Positions 7,519-15,575 of a DNA stretch of 33,507 nucleotides are shown here, in pieces. The notes beneath the pieces are model-generated. The model saw nothing but the letters and a program-made list of their open reading frames with translations, made no database searches and was not told where the DNA came from. Position numbers and translations under genes: made by a program. Every line of letters begins with the position of its first letter. The first letter of the stretch is position 1. Source of the DNA: Lacticaseibacillus yichunensis. Lineage in GTDB: Bacteria; Bacillota; Bacilli; Lactobacillales; Lactobacillaceae. Location: contig NZ_RHOG01000032.1 of the NCBI RefSeq assembly GCF_003946405.1, positions 1-33,507 of the forward strand. Reading direction: 5' to 3'.

Positions 7519-8634
7519 TTAGGCGCGGATCATTTCCGAAGCCCGAATGACGCTGCCGTAATCCACGATGGCAGGCGGAATCAATTGCTTTTTGACTGCG
7601 ACGCGTTTGTTTGTGATGTAGTCACTCAACATAGTGAACGCGGTCTTCCCTATCATTTCCTCGTCCTGGGCTAGGTACGTATAGCGCAAGGAGGGAAAAG
7701 CGGAGGAGTCGGAGTCAAATCCAAACAGACAAATGTCCTTGGGGATGTCTAAATGCAATTCCTTGATGGCCTCGCGAGTCAGTGAGGCGACGTAATTGTC
7801 GATCGCCACCACGCATGTCGGTCGCTTGGTGGCGATGAAGTTTCGAATGCGTTTGATGTCCTCTTGAAGAGCTGCCTCGTCGTGTTGGAAATAATGCGAT
7901 TGGACAATGTGCGCGAAGGCTGCTGCTCGGAGAGGATGATTTGTCTGTGAGTAAACATAGACAAACGCATTCTCACGAGTTTCCAACGAAGAGTTCGCAA
8001 TGCGGTCATACCCGAAGAACGCGATGTTGCGATGGCCCATCCCGGCAATCAGCTGCGCGGCCTGCTCGGCGCCGGAGGTGTGGTCGGTGCCCACAAATAG
8101 TGAGTCGATGCCGGTGAATTGCTTGTCGAGTACCACGATTGGCATCCCATCCAGAATCTTTTGCATCAGCAACGGATCGAAGAACGTTTTTTCAAGGGGC
8201 GCAATCAGGATGCCCTGCACGGGAATGTCGAGCAACGCTTGAATGCAGGCCTGCTCCTTGCGCTGGCTTTCATGGGAGAACTTGATGATCAGGGAATAGC
8301 CGGCTAGGTTGCAGGCGTCCGTGATGCTTTCCACCAACCGCCGCCCAAACGAATCTGAGATCCCGGACATCACGAGACCGATCAATCGGTTACTGGAAGG
8401 CAGGCGTTCCTGGTGGATGACCGTGGTGCCGACCCCGGCATGCCGCGTCACCATATCTTCGGCGGCCAGCAAGTTGACCGCTTTTTGAATCGTGATGCGG
8501 CTGACATTATAAAGACCGGTCAGCTCTTTTTCCGTTGGCAACAGCGTGTTGATCGGGTACGTATTGTCGTTGATCTTGTCTTTCAGATCCTCGTAGATCT
8601 GCTCATACAGGGGCTTGGATGACCCTCGATTCAT
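7519..8634 (-). CDS. GntR/LacI-type (AraR-like) transcriptional regulator
   Basis: A 371-residue regulator with a GntR winged helix at residues 1-75 (KPLYEQIYEDLKDKI...LLPTEKELTGLYNVSRITIQKAVNLLAAEDMVTRHAGVGT) fused to a LacI-type periplasmic-binding-protein-like effector domain (about 85-371, with IGLVMSGISDSFGRRLVESI, GILIAPLE and PKDICLFGFD). This is the AraR architecture, in which a sugar releases the protein from its operator. ATG 8634 follows AAAGGTGG; an upstream in-frame extension of 51 residues has no family similarity. It is divergent from the transporter operon at 9140 and is the natural candidate for its regulator. The effector sugar is unknown. Confidence 0.9.
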   Translation of the reverse strand: MNRGSSKPLYEQIYEDLKDKINDNTYPINTLLPTEKELTGLYNVSRITIQKAVNLLAAEDMVTRHAGVGTTVIHQERLPSSNRLIGLVMSGISDSFGRRLVESITDACNLAGYSLIIKFSHESQRKEQACIQALLDIPVQGILIAPLEKTFFDPLLMQKILDGMPIVVLDKQFTGIDSLFVGTDHTSGAEQAAQLIAGMGHRNIAFFGYDRIANSSLETRENAFVYVYSQTNHPLRAAAFAHIVQSHYFQHDEAALQEDIKRIRNFIATKRPTCVVAIDNYVASLTREAIKELHLDIPKDICLFGFDSDSSAFPSLRYTYLAQDEEMIGKTAFTMLSDYITNKRVAVKKQLIPPAIVDYGSVIRASEMIRA

Positions 8635-8714
8635 AATTAAACGCCACCTTTTTTGGACGGCCTTCGCACAAAGACCGGTGTGATGCGAAACGTCAACTTT
8701 TTGACTCTCGCTAA

Positions 8715-8743
8715 ATGATATAAAACGAAAGTCATTAGCCCAA
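8715..8743 (-). promoter_or_regulatory. Candidate promoter of the GntR/LacI-type regulator
   Basis: On the minus strand TTGGGC (8738-8743), a 17-bp spacer, then TATCAT (8715-8720). The -10 matches five of six positions and the -35 three of six. The start would fall near 8708, about 75 nt before the start codon. Confidence 0.45.
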
Positions 8744-8760
8744 AAATGAGATGAAAATAA

Positions 8761-8776
8761 ATGTAAGCGTTGACAA
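8761..8776 (+). promoter_or_regulatory. CcpA cre site in the divergent control region
   Basis: ATGTAAGCGTTGACAA matches the cre consensus WTGNAARCGNWWWCAW at all but one position. It sits about 107 bp upstream of the -10 box for the transporter operon and just upstream of the candidate regulator promoter, suggesting carbon catabolite control of one or both. Confidence 0.75.
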
Positions 8777-8879
8777 CTTTTGGACATGCCTCTATTCTAC
8801 ATGTGGCTGGTACGATTTGAAACCAAAATTTTTCGGGGGTGGTTAGACCAGGGTAAGTGAAAGTCTTAGGGGAATACTT

Positions 8880-8888
8880 TGTTATAAT
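8880..8888 (+). promoter_or_regulatory. Extended -10 promoter of the transporter/mannosidase operon
   Basis: TGT-TATAAT (8880-8888) is a perfect -10 with an extended TG. The -35 position is poor, suggesting activator or extended -10 dependence. A start near 8895 leaves a leader of about 245 nt before the solute-binding protein gene, with no open frame I can support. Confidence 0.6.
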
Positions 8889-9139
8889 TGTGCGTTCATT
8901 GCTTTCAATTATTATTCGTAACAAATTGCGAGTTTCCGATGGTCACGGGCTCTCGCCAGGGTATGAAGTCGATAACGGTTAATTGACTGACAGGGTTTTG
9001 AACTTGGTAACAGGAGCGGTCGTATGACAGCCTTTGATGCTTAGACATCAACAAGCATGAGGATCAAGGACCAAAGATTTAGATCGATGAATGTTGCAGT
9101 CGTTTCAAAATAAAATTTTATGTATGAGGTGAGTACATA

Positions 9140-10720
9140 ATGAAAAAGTCTGTTAAGGTACTGGGCACAACGTTAATGGTTCTCACAGCCGCCGTCACAT
9201 TGGCAGCTTGCGGGTCAAAGAGTGGCGCAAGCAAGGAAGACAAGAACACGATCTCCTTGATCTCGCCAGACCATAGCGACGTTCACCCAAAGAACAAAGA
9301 TCTTTGGATGTGGAAACAATATCAAAAGAAGACCGGCGTCAAGGTCAACTGGGAACAAGTCAAGGACTGGGACAACAAGAAGCAGTTGATCCTTTCTCGT
9401 AAGACTTTGCCAGATGGCTTCTATCAGACGGGCTGGTCTAACGAAGAGCTGACCAAGTACGGTAGCCAGGGCCTCTTCAAACCTCTGGAAAAACTGATTC
9501 CAAAGTATGCGCCAAACCTGGCCAAGCTGATGGAAAAAGATCCTTCGATTGCCAAAGCCATCACTTCCGCTGACGGCCATATCTACAGCCTGCCATATAT
9601 GAGTACTGACCCACTTGGCGGCGGCCGTAACTTTAAGCTTTACATCAACAAGAACTGGCTCAAGAAGCTCAACTTGAAGAAGCCAACCAACACGACCGAA
9701 CTGGCCAACGTTCTCGAGCAGTTCGTGACCAAGGATCCTAATGGTAACGGCAAGGCTGATGAGCAAGGGTTCTACATGGACTCCGGTCAGTTCAGTGCGT
9801 TTGAACTCATGATCAAAGCTGCATTCGGTATGAACACGGCCGGCCGTACCGCGATGGAAAACAACTTCTACATCGACGATAACGACCAGCTGCAATATAT
9901 CTTCACCGACGACAAGATGAAGCAGGTCTGGGAATACGAAGCAGAGCTCTACAAGAAGGGCCTGATCGCTAAGACTGCCTTCTCTGGCATGGACTACGAT
10001 AAGTGGGTCGCCGATGCTGCTAAGGACAAAGTTGGTCTGTTCGCTTGGGTCGGCTCTGACTTTATCGGTGCCAGCTCCATGAACAACTACGAGCCAATCG
10101 CTATTCTGAATGGCCCTGACGGCAAGAACGGTTCTCTGGTCACCCAGTCTGGTGTCATGGGGACTTCCGCCTTCATCATCACCAAGGATGCAGACGAAGC
10201 CAAGACCAAGAAGATGCTCAAGTGGGTCGATTACTTCTACAGCAAGGAAGGTTCCGACTTCGGTTACTTCGGTAAAGAAGGCGTGACCTACAATGTCGAC
10301 AAGAACGGGAACAAGGTCTACGTCAAGAAGATCTTGGACTACCCAAAGGGCGCCCAGCTGGGCGCGTACCAGTATGTTGACAACGTTTATGCAGGGTTCT
10401 TCCCATATCTGGAAGTTGAAGAAAAGCTGAAGTCCATTTCCAAGGGTCTGCAGCCTGAAGTCTTCACTGACGATCCGCTGAATCACATGCCTAAGCAAGT
10501 TTTGCCAAGTCTGCAAGGGACAGTTGAAGAAGCCAATAAGCTATCGACTATTCAAACAGATATGAATAACTATGTAGACCAGGCACGTGTGAAGTTTGTC
10601 ACCGGCAAGTGGGACATTGACAAGCAATGGGACGCTTACAAGACGCAGTTGAAGAAGATCGGTGTTGACGAATGGGTCAAGATCCGTCGTGCGCAGTATA
10701 AGCGTTACGAGAGTGAATAA
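9140..10720 (+). CDS. ABC transporter solute-binding lipoprotein (LplA/YtcQ type)
   Basis: A 526-residue extracellular sugar-binding lipoprotein. The N-terminus has a lysine pair, a hydrophobic stretch and the lipobox LAAC with lipidated Cys24, followed by a Ser/Gly/Lys-rich linker. The mature part has the large two-lobe fold of family 1 oligosaccharide-binding proteins; its length and the motif FYQTGW...YGSQGLFKPLEKLIPKYAPN are typical of LplA/YtcQ proteins paired with LplB/YtcP permeases. Codon use is strongly biased towards C-ending preferred codons (AAG, GTC, ATC), suggesting high expression. ATG 9140 follows GAGGTGAG (9126-9133). It is first in the operon and should determine which oligosaccharide is captured; a mannose-containing glycan is inferred from the downstream enzymes. 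Confidence 0.93.
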   Translation: MKKSVKVLGTTLMVLTAAVTLAACGSKSGASKEDKNTISLISPDHSDVHPKNKDLWMWKQYQKKTGVKVNWEQVKDWDNKKQLILSRKTLPDGFYQTGWSNEELTKYGSQGLFKPLEKLIPKYAPNLAKLMEKDPSIAKAITSADGHIYSLPYMSTDPLGGGRNFKLYINKNWLKKLNLKKPTNTTELANVLEQFVTKDPNGNGKADEQGFYMDSGQFSAFELMIKAAFGMNTAGRTAMENNFYIDDNDQLQYIFTDDKMKQVWEYEAELYKKGLIAKTAFSGMDYDKWVADAAKDKVGLFAWVGSDFIGASSMNNYEPIAILNGPDGKNGSLVTQSGVMGTSAFIITKDADEAKTKKMLKWVDYFYSKEGSDFGYFGKEGVTYNVDKNGNKVYVKKILDYPKGAQLGAYQYVDNVYAGFFPYLEVEEKLKSISKGLQPEVFTDDPLNHMPKQVLPSLQGTVEEANKLSTIQTDMNNYVDQARVKFVTGKWDIDKQWDAYKTQLKKIGVDEWVKIRRAQYKRYESE

Positions 10721-10737
10721 CTAATTCCCCTCGCGTT

Positions 10738-10850
10738 GATTGCCCGGGGTAGGAACCTTGGGCAATCTTTATATCCTAAAGGTACCGCGACACCAGCCCC
10801 CGCTCAGGGCTGGTTAGTGCCGCGGCACCTTCAGGGCCAATGCATTGCCC
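10738..10850 (+). promoter_or_regulatory. Intercistronic stem-loops between binding protein and permease
   Basis: Three hairpins fill the 152-nt gap: GATTGCCC/GGGCAATC (10738-10767), a long GC-rich imperfect stem (about 10779-10831, with AAGGT, CCGCG and CCAGCCC arms), and GGGC/GCCC around an AATGCATT palindrome (10834-10850). None has a good T run. Such structures commonly protect the 3' end of binding-protein mRNA and reduce downstream expression, so that the binding protein is made in excess over the permeases. Confidence 0.6.
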
Positions 10851-10872
10851 ATTTGAAGGGAGGTAACCGTGT

Positions 10873-11835
10873 ATGGCGGCAGCAACAGCAAAAAAAGTGG
10901 CTTTACCGAAAATTGATAAGGTAAAGCGGCGTCAACTCAGAAAACGCTATTTCAGCCAGCACAAGACATTGTATTTAATGATGCTCATCCCGATCGTCTT
11001 CACGTTGATCTGGAGTTACTGGCCGATGTACGGGATCATCATTGCTTTTAAGAATTATTCCCCGGCTTTCGGGATCTTCGGTAGTCCATGGACTGGGCTT
11101 GATAACTTTACACGTTTCTTCAAAGGTTATTTCTTTGGGAACATCATTTGGAACACGTTGCGGATCAGTATCTACGGTCTGTTGGTCTCGATTCCACTGC
11201 CAATTATCTTGGCCTTGATGTTCAACGAAATTCGTGTGAAGTGGTTCAAGTCGACCGTTCAGACGATCTCTTATATCCCGAACTTCATTTCCGTAGTTAT
11301 TATCGTCGGGATGATCAACTTCTTCTTCGGCACCCAAAACGGTGTCATCAACAGCATTATCACCATGTTTGGTGGTAAGGCCGTTGACTTCCTGGGTTCT
11401 CCAGGTGCATTCCCGCATCTGTATGTTTGGTCTGGGATCTGGCAAGGTGTTGGTTGGGGGACCCTGATCTACACCGCTGCGATGTCTGGGATTCCACAGG
11501 ATCAGTACGAAGCCGCTTATCTGGAAGGCGCGTCACGCTTCCAGATCATCCGCAATATCACCATTCCAGCCATTATGCCGACCATCGTGATCTCTGCGAT
11601 CTTGGCAACTGGGGGGATCATGGCTGTTGGGTTTGATAAGACCTTCTTGATGCAGAATGCCTCTAACCTTTCGACCTCAGAAGTGCTGTCGACATACGTT
11701 TACAAAGTCGGGTTGGTCAATGGGGAGTATAGCTTCTCGACTGCCGTCGGACTGTTCAACAACGTCGTCAACTTCATCTTCTTGTTCATCGTTAACAAGT
11801 TCGCCCAGCACGTTGGCGATACCAGTCTGTGGTAG
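10873..11835 (+). CDS. ABC sugar transporter permease (LplB type)
   Basis: A 320-residue inner permease subunit with a basic cytoplasmic N-terminus and six predicted membrane helices, the first at about residues 35-55 (LYLMMLIPIVFTLIWSYW). The cytoplasmic EAA loop that docks the ATPase is visible as EAAYLEGASRFQIIRNITIP at about 213-232. The YGIIIAFKNYSPAFGI segment after helix 1 is characteristic of LplB-type permeases. ATG 10873 follows GGGAGG (10858-10863) by 9 nt. It should form a heterodimer with the next gene product. No ATPase gene is present in the window, so the pair must use an ATPase encoded elsewhere. Confidence 0.93.
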   Translation: MAAATAKKVALPKIDKVKRRQLRKRYFSQHKTLYLMMLIPIVFTLIWSYWPMYGIIIAFKNYSPAFGIFGSPWTGLDNFTRFFKGYFFGNIIWNTLRISIYGLLVSIPLPIILALMFNEIRVKWFKSTVQTISYIPNFISVVIIVGMINFFFGTQNGVINSIITMFGGKAVDFLGSPGAFPHLYVWSGIWQGVGWGTLIYTAAMSGIPQDQYEAAYLEGASRFQIIRNITIPAIMPTIVISAILATGGIMAVGFDKTFLMQNASNLSTSEVLSTYVYKVGLVNGEYSFSTAVGLFNNVVNFIFLFIVNKFAQHVGDTSLW

Positions 11836-11850
11836 AAGGAGGGGACATCT

Positions 11851-12753
11851 ATGGCATCACGTGCGATTTACAAACCAACCAGGGGTGACAGAGTTTTTGA
11901 TATCGTGAACATTGTAATCATCACGATCTTTACCCTCATTATTCTCTACCCGATCATCTTCGTTATCATGGCGTCCTTGAGTGATCCAAACAAGATTTTC
12001 GACACACCGCTGCTTCTTTGGCCGCGTGGGTTCACCCTTAAAGGGTATACCGAAGTTCTGAAAAACGGGGACATCCTGACCGGGTTTGGCAACGCCGTTC
12101 TTTACACATTCGCAGGGACGATGGTCAACCTGATCGTCACCACCCTCGGCGCCTATCCGCTGTCGCGTAAAGACTTTGTTGGCAAAGGCCCGATCACGAT
12201 CTTCTTCACGATCACCATGTTCTTCAGCGGCGGCTTGATCCCGACATACTTGGTCAACCAGCAGCTCGGCATTTTGAACACGATCTGGGTCATGATCCTG
12301 CCAGGCGCCTTGAGCGTTTACAACATGATCTTGATGCGGACCTACTTCCAGGCCAACATTCCAAACGAATTGCTGGAAAGTGCCTATGTCGATGGGGCCA
12401 ACGATCTGCAACTGCTGTGGCGTGTTGTTTTGCCACTATCAACACCGATCATTGCCGTTATGGCGATGTTCTACGGTGTTGGCCGGTGGAACGATTACTA
12501 CACCGCGATGATCTACCTGACTGATCGCTCCAAGTTCCCTCTGCAACTGATCTTGCGGGAGATCCTGGTGCAAGGATCCTTCGGTGACACCAGTACCGCG
12601 CTGAGCCAAGGGGCTGACGCGCAGATGATGATGCTGAAGCTGACTATGAAATATAGTGTTGTTATTATCTCCACATTGCCAGTTATGCTGTTTTATCCAG
12701 TCGTTCAGAAATACTTTGAAAAGGGTATCATGGTCGGCGCTATTAAGGGGTGA
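11851..12753 (+). CDS. ABC sugar transporter permease (YtcP/LplC type)
   Basis: A 300-residue second permease subunit with six predicted membrane helices. The first helix region is IVIITIFTLIILYPIIFVIMASLSD, and the EAA-like loop ESAYVDGANDLQLLWRVVLP is at about 176-195. The FTLKGYTEVLKN segment and the C-terminal MVGAIKG tail are family hallmarks. ATG 11851 is preceded by AAGGAGGGG. It starts 15 nt after the first permease stop codon, so expression of the pair is tightly linked. Together with the lipoprotein at 9140 it forms an oligosaccharide importer. Confidence 0.93.
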   Translation: MASRAIYKPTRGDRVFDIVNIVIITIFTLIILYPIIFVIMASLSDPNKIFDTPLLLWPRGFTLKGYTEVLKNGDILTGFGNAVLYTFAGTMVNLIVTTLGAYPLSRKDFVGKGPITIFFTITMFFSGGLIPTYLVNQQLGILNTIWVMILPGALSVYNMILMRTYFQANIPNELLESAYVDGANDLQLLWRVVLPLSTPIIAVMAMFYGVGRWNDYYTAMIYLTDRSKFPLQLILREILVQGSFGDTSTALSQGADAQMMMLKLTMKYSVVIISTLPVMLFYPVVQKYFEKGIMVGAIKG

Positions 12754-12758
12754 TTTAG

Positions 12759-13379
12759 ATGTTTGCAGAAAAAGGGATGCGTGTCATCAACGACATCTAT
12801 TACATGATGAAGATCAATCTCTGCTGGTTCCTCTTTACGCTTGAGGGCGGCATTGTGCTGGGAATTGTACCTGCGACACTCACAGCATTTGATTGTATCC
12901 GAGACAAGATGAAGAACAACTATGACGGCAAGGTCTATCGCGAATTCAAACAATTCTACTGGGCTAACTTCAAGTCGAGTTGGAAGATCACACTGAGCTT
13001 CGCGGCCGCAGGATTCATCCTCCTAGTTGAAACGGCGATGCTCAATGGTGTCGGGCAAACAAACGTGGTCATTGAGATCATGCTCAAATTGACCCGCATG
13101 TTGATCGTTTTGACGATGGTCTTCTTCTTCCCGGTGTATTCTCACTTTGACGTGCACGGGTTCCGCGCATGGCTGCAACCTTTTCTGTTTCTCTTTATCT
13201 GCCCGTTGCAGGTGGTCTTGATCGTCTTGATGATCGCGGTCACCGCGCTGCTTTACATGATCAACCCGTTGTTGGTCTTCTTCCTCGGCATTGGGTTGCC
13301 AGCTTACGTGATCATGGGGATGATGCTCCGCAAGTTCAATAAGCTGGCTGAAAAAGTCCCAGCAATTCATGAGGTGTAA
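12759..13379 (+). CDS. YesL family (DUF624) membrane protein
   Basis: A 206-residue protein with about five membrane helices (roughly residues 20-42, 75-98, 105-128, 138-162 and 166-190). The N-terminal pattern MRVINDIYYMMKINLCWFLFTL...GIVPAT and the YFWANFK-like FYWANFKSSW mark DUF624/YesL. Members of this family occur next to LplB/YtcP transporters in Bacillus and lactic acid bacteria; their function is not established, and a role as a transporter accessory is the usual guess. ATG 12759 follows AAGGGG (12745-12750), 5 nt after the second permease ends. Confidence 0.88.
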   Translation: MFAEKGMRVINDIYYMMKINLCWFLFTLEGGIVLGIVPATLTAFDCIRDKMKNNYDGKVYREFKQFYWANFKSSWKITLSFAAAGFILLVETAMLNGVGQTNVVIEIMLKLTRMLIVLTMVFFFPVYSHFDVHGFRAWLQPFLFLFICPLQVVLIVLMIAVTALLYMINPLLVFFLGIGLPAYVIMGMMLRKFNKLAEKVPAIHEV

Positions 13380-13382
13380 TCG

Positions 13383-15572
13383 ATGAGCTTTATTCGCACG
13401 AGGCAATCTGAACTCACAGGGTTTCAGGAGTCTGCCCCGTTTGACCCGGCGCTGGACGTCGGGGTCGATTTTGTCATGGTCTATGGCAACGATGAGAGCC
13501 TGTACGAGCGGATCCGGGCATACAAGGCACGCGGTTATGTCGTGCACTTGATGACTGGAATCGCCTGGGGCACTTATCAGGATTATTTGTACGGCAGGTG
13601 GGACGGCCTGGATCACTGGGCTGAAGCGCAGCGCCGCGTTGATGGATCCATTGTCGGCCATGGCAAAGACATTCCGTATATGGTCCCGACCATCGCATTT
13701 TCCAACTACTTGTCTGAGCAGATGAAAAAAGCGATCGACGCCGGGGTCGAGGCGATCCACATGGAGGAGCCCGAGTTCTGGGATCACTCCGGCTATTCGG
13801 ACGCTTTCAAATTACAATATGAGCTGTTTTACCGCGAGCCGTGGCAGGCGCCGACGACCAATGTCTCGGCGCACTACAAGGCCGCGAAACTCAAAGCCCT
13901 TTTATATAAACGCATTCTTGAGCGGGTGGCGGACTCGGTGAAGGAGTACTCGCTGACGCAAAAAGGCAAGGTGGTGCGCTTTTACGTGCCGACTCACAGC
14001 CTGATCAACTACACGCAATGGAAGATCATGAGCCCAGAAGGCCTGCTGAATTCCATTGACTCGCTGGATGGGTTCATCGCCCAGGTCTGGACCGGCAACA
14101 GTCGCACCGCGAACACGTATCGCGGTGTGACCAAGGAGCGGACACTGGAAACGGCGTACTGCGAATATTCCGTTATGCAGGAGCTGATCAAGGGTACCGG
14201 CAAGCGGATGTGGTACCTGGCCGATCCGATTGAAGACAACCCGCGTTATCCATGGTCGTCTTATCAGGCTAGCTATCTTGAAACGGTGACGGCTTCGCTG
14301 CTGCACCCCGAGGTCTCACGGTTTGAGGTCTGCCCGTGGCCAAACCGGGTGTTCAACGGCCGGTATCCAAAGCCGGATCCGGACGACCCGAATGCCAAGC
14401 CAGGCGAGCCAATTCCGCCGCGTTACCGCACGCTTTTGCAAAACATGTTCCAGACCCTTGGCAACATGGACCAGCCGGACTATCACTATGAGCACAACAA
14501 TGACTTGCGCCTCGGCGTTGCGCTCAGTGACACCGCGCTTTACCAGCGGACGTATCCGGATCCGGACCACGCTGATCATGGCACGCCGATGCTTGGCGAG
14601 CTGACGGAAAAACAGCTGGCGCAATATTCCGGCAATGAGTTCCCGATGTTTTACGGCATGAGCTTGCCACTGCTGAAACGCGGCCTGCCGTTGCGGTGCG
14701 TGCAGATCGACAATGTCACGCGCATTCCCAATTACCTCAATGAACTGAAGTATCTGGTGTTGAGCTACGACTTCATGAAGCCGGCCTCGCCAGCGGTCAA
14801 CAGTGAATTGGCGGCTTGGGTGGCGCGCGGCGGCACGCTGATCTATGTTGGCGACAACAAGGATCCGTATAACGATATGCCGGCTTGGTGGAATGAGAAT
14901 GGCAAGACCCACGCCACCCCGCTTGCGCATCTGCTTTCGCTTCTCGGCATCACTGGAACGCCTGCGCCGATCACCCCTATCGGCCAAGGTCAGTTCCTCT
15001 ATGTCGACGCGAATCCAGCGGTGTTCACCGAAGATGCGGCGACGGAGCAGACCTATGTTGATCTGGTCGCCCAAACGATCGATGGGCGCGGCGACCAGTG
15101 GAACCAAACGAACAGCCTAAGTTTGGTTCGCGGCCCGTATGTGGTCACGGCGGTGTTTGATGAAACAGAGCCGGGCAACAGTGTGTCACGCACAGGCAAT
15201 TTTGTCGATCTGCAGACCCCGGACTTTGATCTCAAAGAACGGGTGACGACACATCCTGGCCAGACCAGCTTGCTGTATGATGTCGACCGCGCCCCAAGCG
15301 CGACGACCATCATCGGCACCACGGCGCGCGTCTTGAGTGAGACGGACAACGCGGGCAAGCTCCAGCTGAGCCTGCAGACAAACGCCGGCACCCAGTCCTA
15401 TCTGATGCTCAAGGTTCCGCACGCCGTCACATCGGTGTCGGCAGTCGACGACCAAGGCCGGACGCTAGAGGTGCATTACACCCTTTACCCGGCGCAGTCA
15501 CTGATCAAAATCAACTATCTTGGAACCGGCTCGCGCGTCGAGCTGACTATCCAACAATCGGAGGATCAATAG
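13383..15572 (+). CDS. Putative TIM-barrel glycoside hydrolase-like protein of unrecognised family
   Basis: A 729-residue cytoplasmic protein I cannot assign to a CAZy family. Residues 25-320 read like a (beta/alpha)8 barrel: VDFVMVYGND (strand), VVHLMTGIAWG, AIHMEEPEFWD (about 125-134, a cluster of candidate catalytic acids Glu128, Glu129 and Glu131), VVRFYVPTHS, MWYLADPIED (about 275-284) and RFEVCPWPNRVF. Residues 440-520 (LKYLVLSYDFMKP...VARGGTLIYVGD) resemble the flavodoxin-like, glutamine amidotransferase-like trimerisation domain of GH42 enzymes, and a beta-sandwich follows to the end. ATG 13383 follows GAGGTG by 6 nt, and the next gene (GH92) starts 4 nt after its stop. Position between transporter and mannosidase genes argues for a role in the same glycan's breakdown. 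Confidence 0.7.
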   Translation: MSFIRTRQSELTGFQESAPFDPALDVGVDFVMVYGNDESLYERIRAYKARGYVVHLMTGIAWGTYQDYLYGRWDGLDHWAEAQRRVDGSIVGHGKDIPYMVPTIAFSNYLSEQMKKAIDAGVEAIHMEEPEFWDHSGYSDAFKLQYELFYREPWQAPTTNVSAHYKAAKLKALLYKRILERVADSVKEYSLTQKGKVVRFYVPTHSLINYTQWKIMSPEGLLNSIDSLDGFIAQVWTGNSRTANTYRGVTKERTLETAYCEYSVMQELIKGTGKRMWYLADPIEDNPRYPWSSYQASYLETVTASLLHPEVSRFEVCPWPNRVFNGRYPKPDPDDPNAKPGEPIPPRYRTLLQNMFQTLGNMDQPDYHYEHNNDLRLGVALSDTALYQRTYPDPDHADHGTPMLGELTEKQLAQYSGNEFPMFYGMSLPLLKRGLPLRCVQIDNVTRIPNYLNELKYLVLSYDFMKPASPAVNSELAAWVARGGTLIYVGDNKDPYNDMPAWWNENGKTHATPLAHLLSLLGITGTPAPITPIGQGQFLYVDANPAVFTEDAATEQTYVDLVAQTIDGRGDQWNQTNSLSLVRGPYVVTAVFDETEPGNSVSRTGNFVDLQTPDFDLKERVTTHPGQTSLLYDVDRAPSATTIIGTTARVLSETDNAGKLQLSLQTNAGTQSYLMLKVPHAVTSVSAVDDQGRTLEVHYTLYPAQSLIKINYLGTGSRVELTIQQSEDQ

Positions 15573-15575
15573 AAG

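Noticed and set aside
8635-8787. 51-residue N-terminal extension of the GntR/LacI-type regulator
   Set aside because: The GntR domain begins right after ATG 8634, which has AAAGGTGG upstream, and the candidate promoter lies inside the extension.
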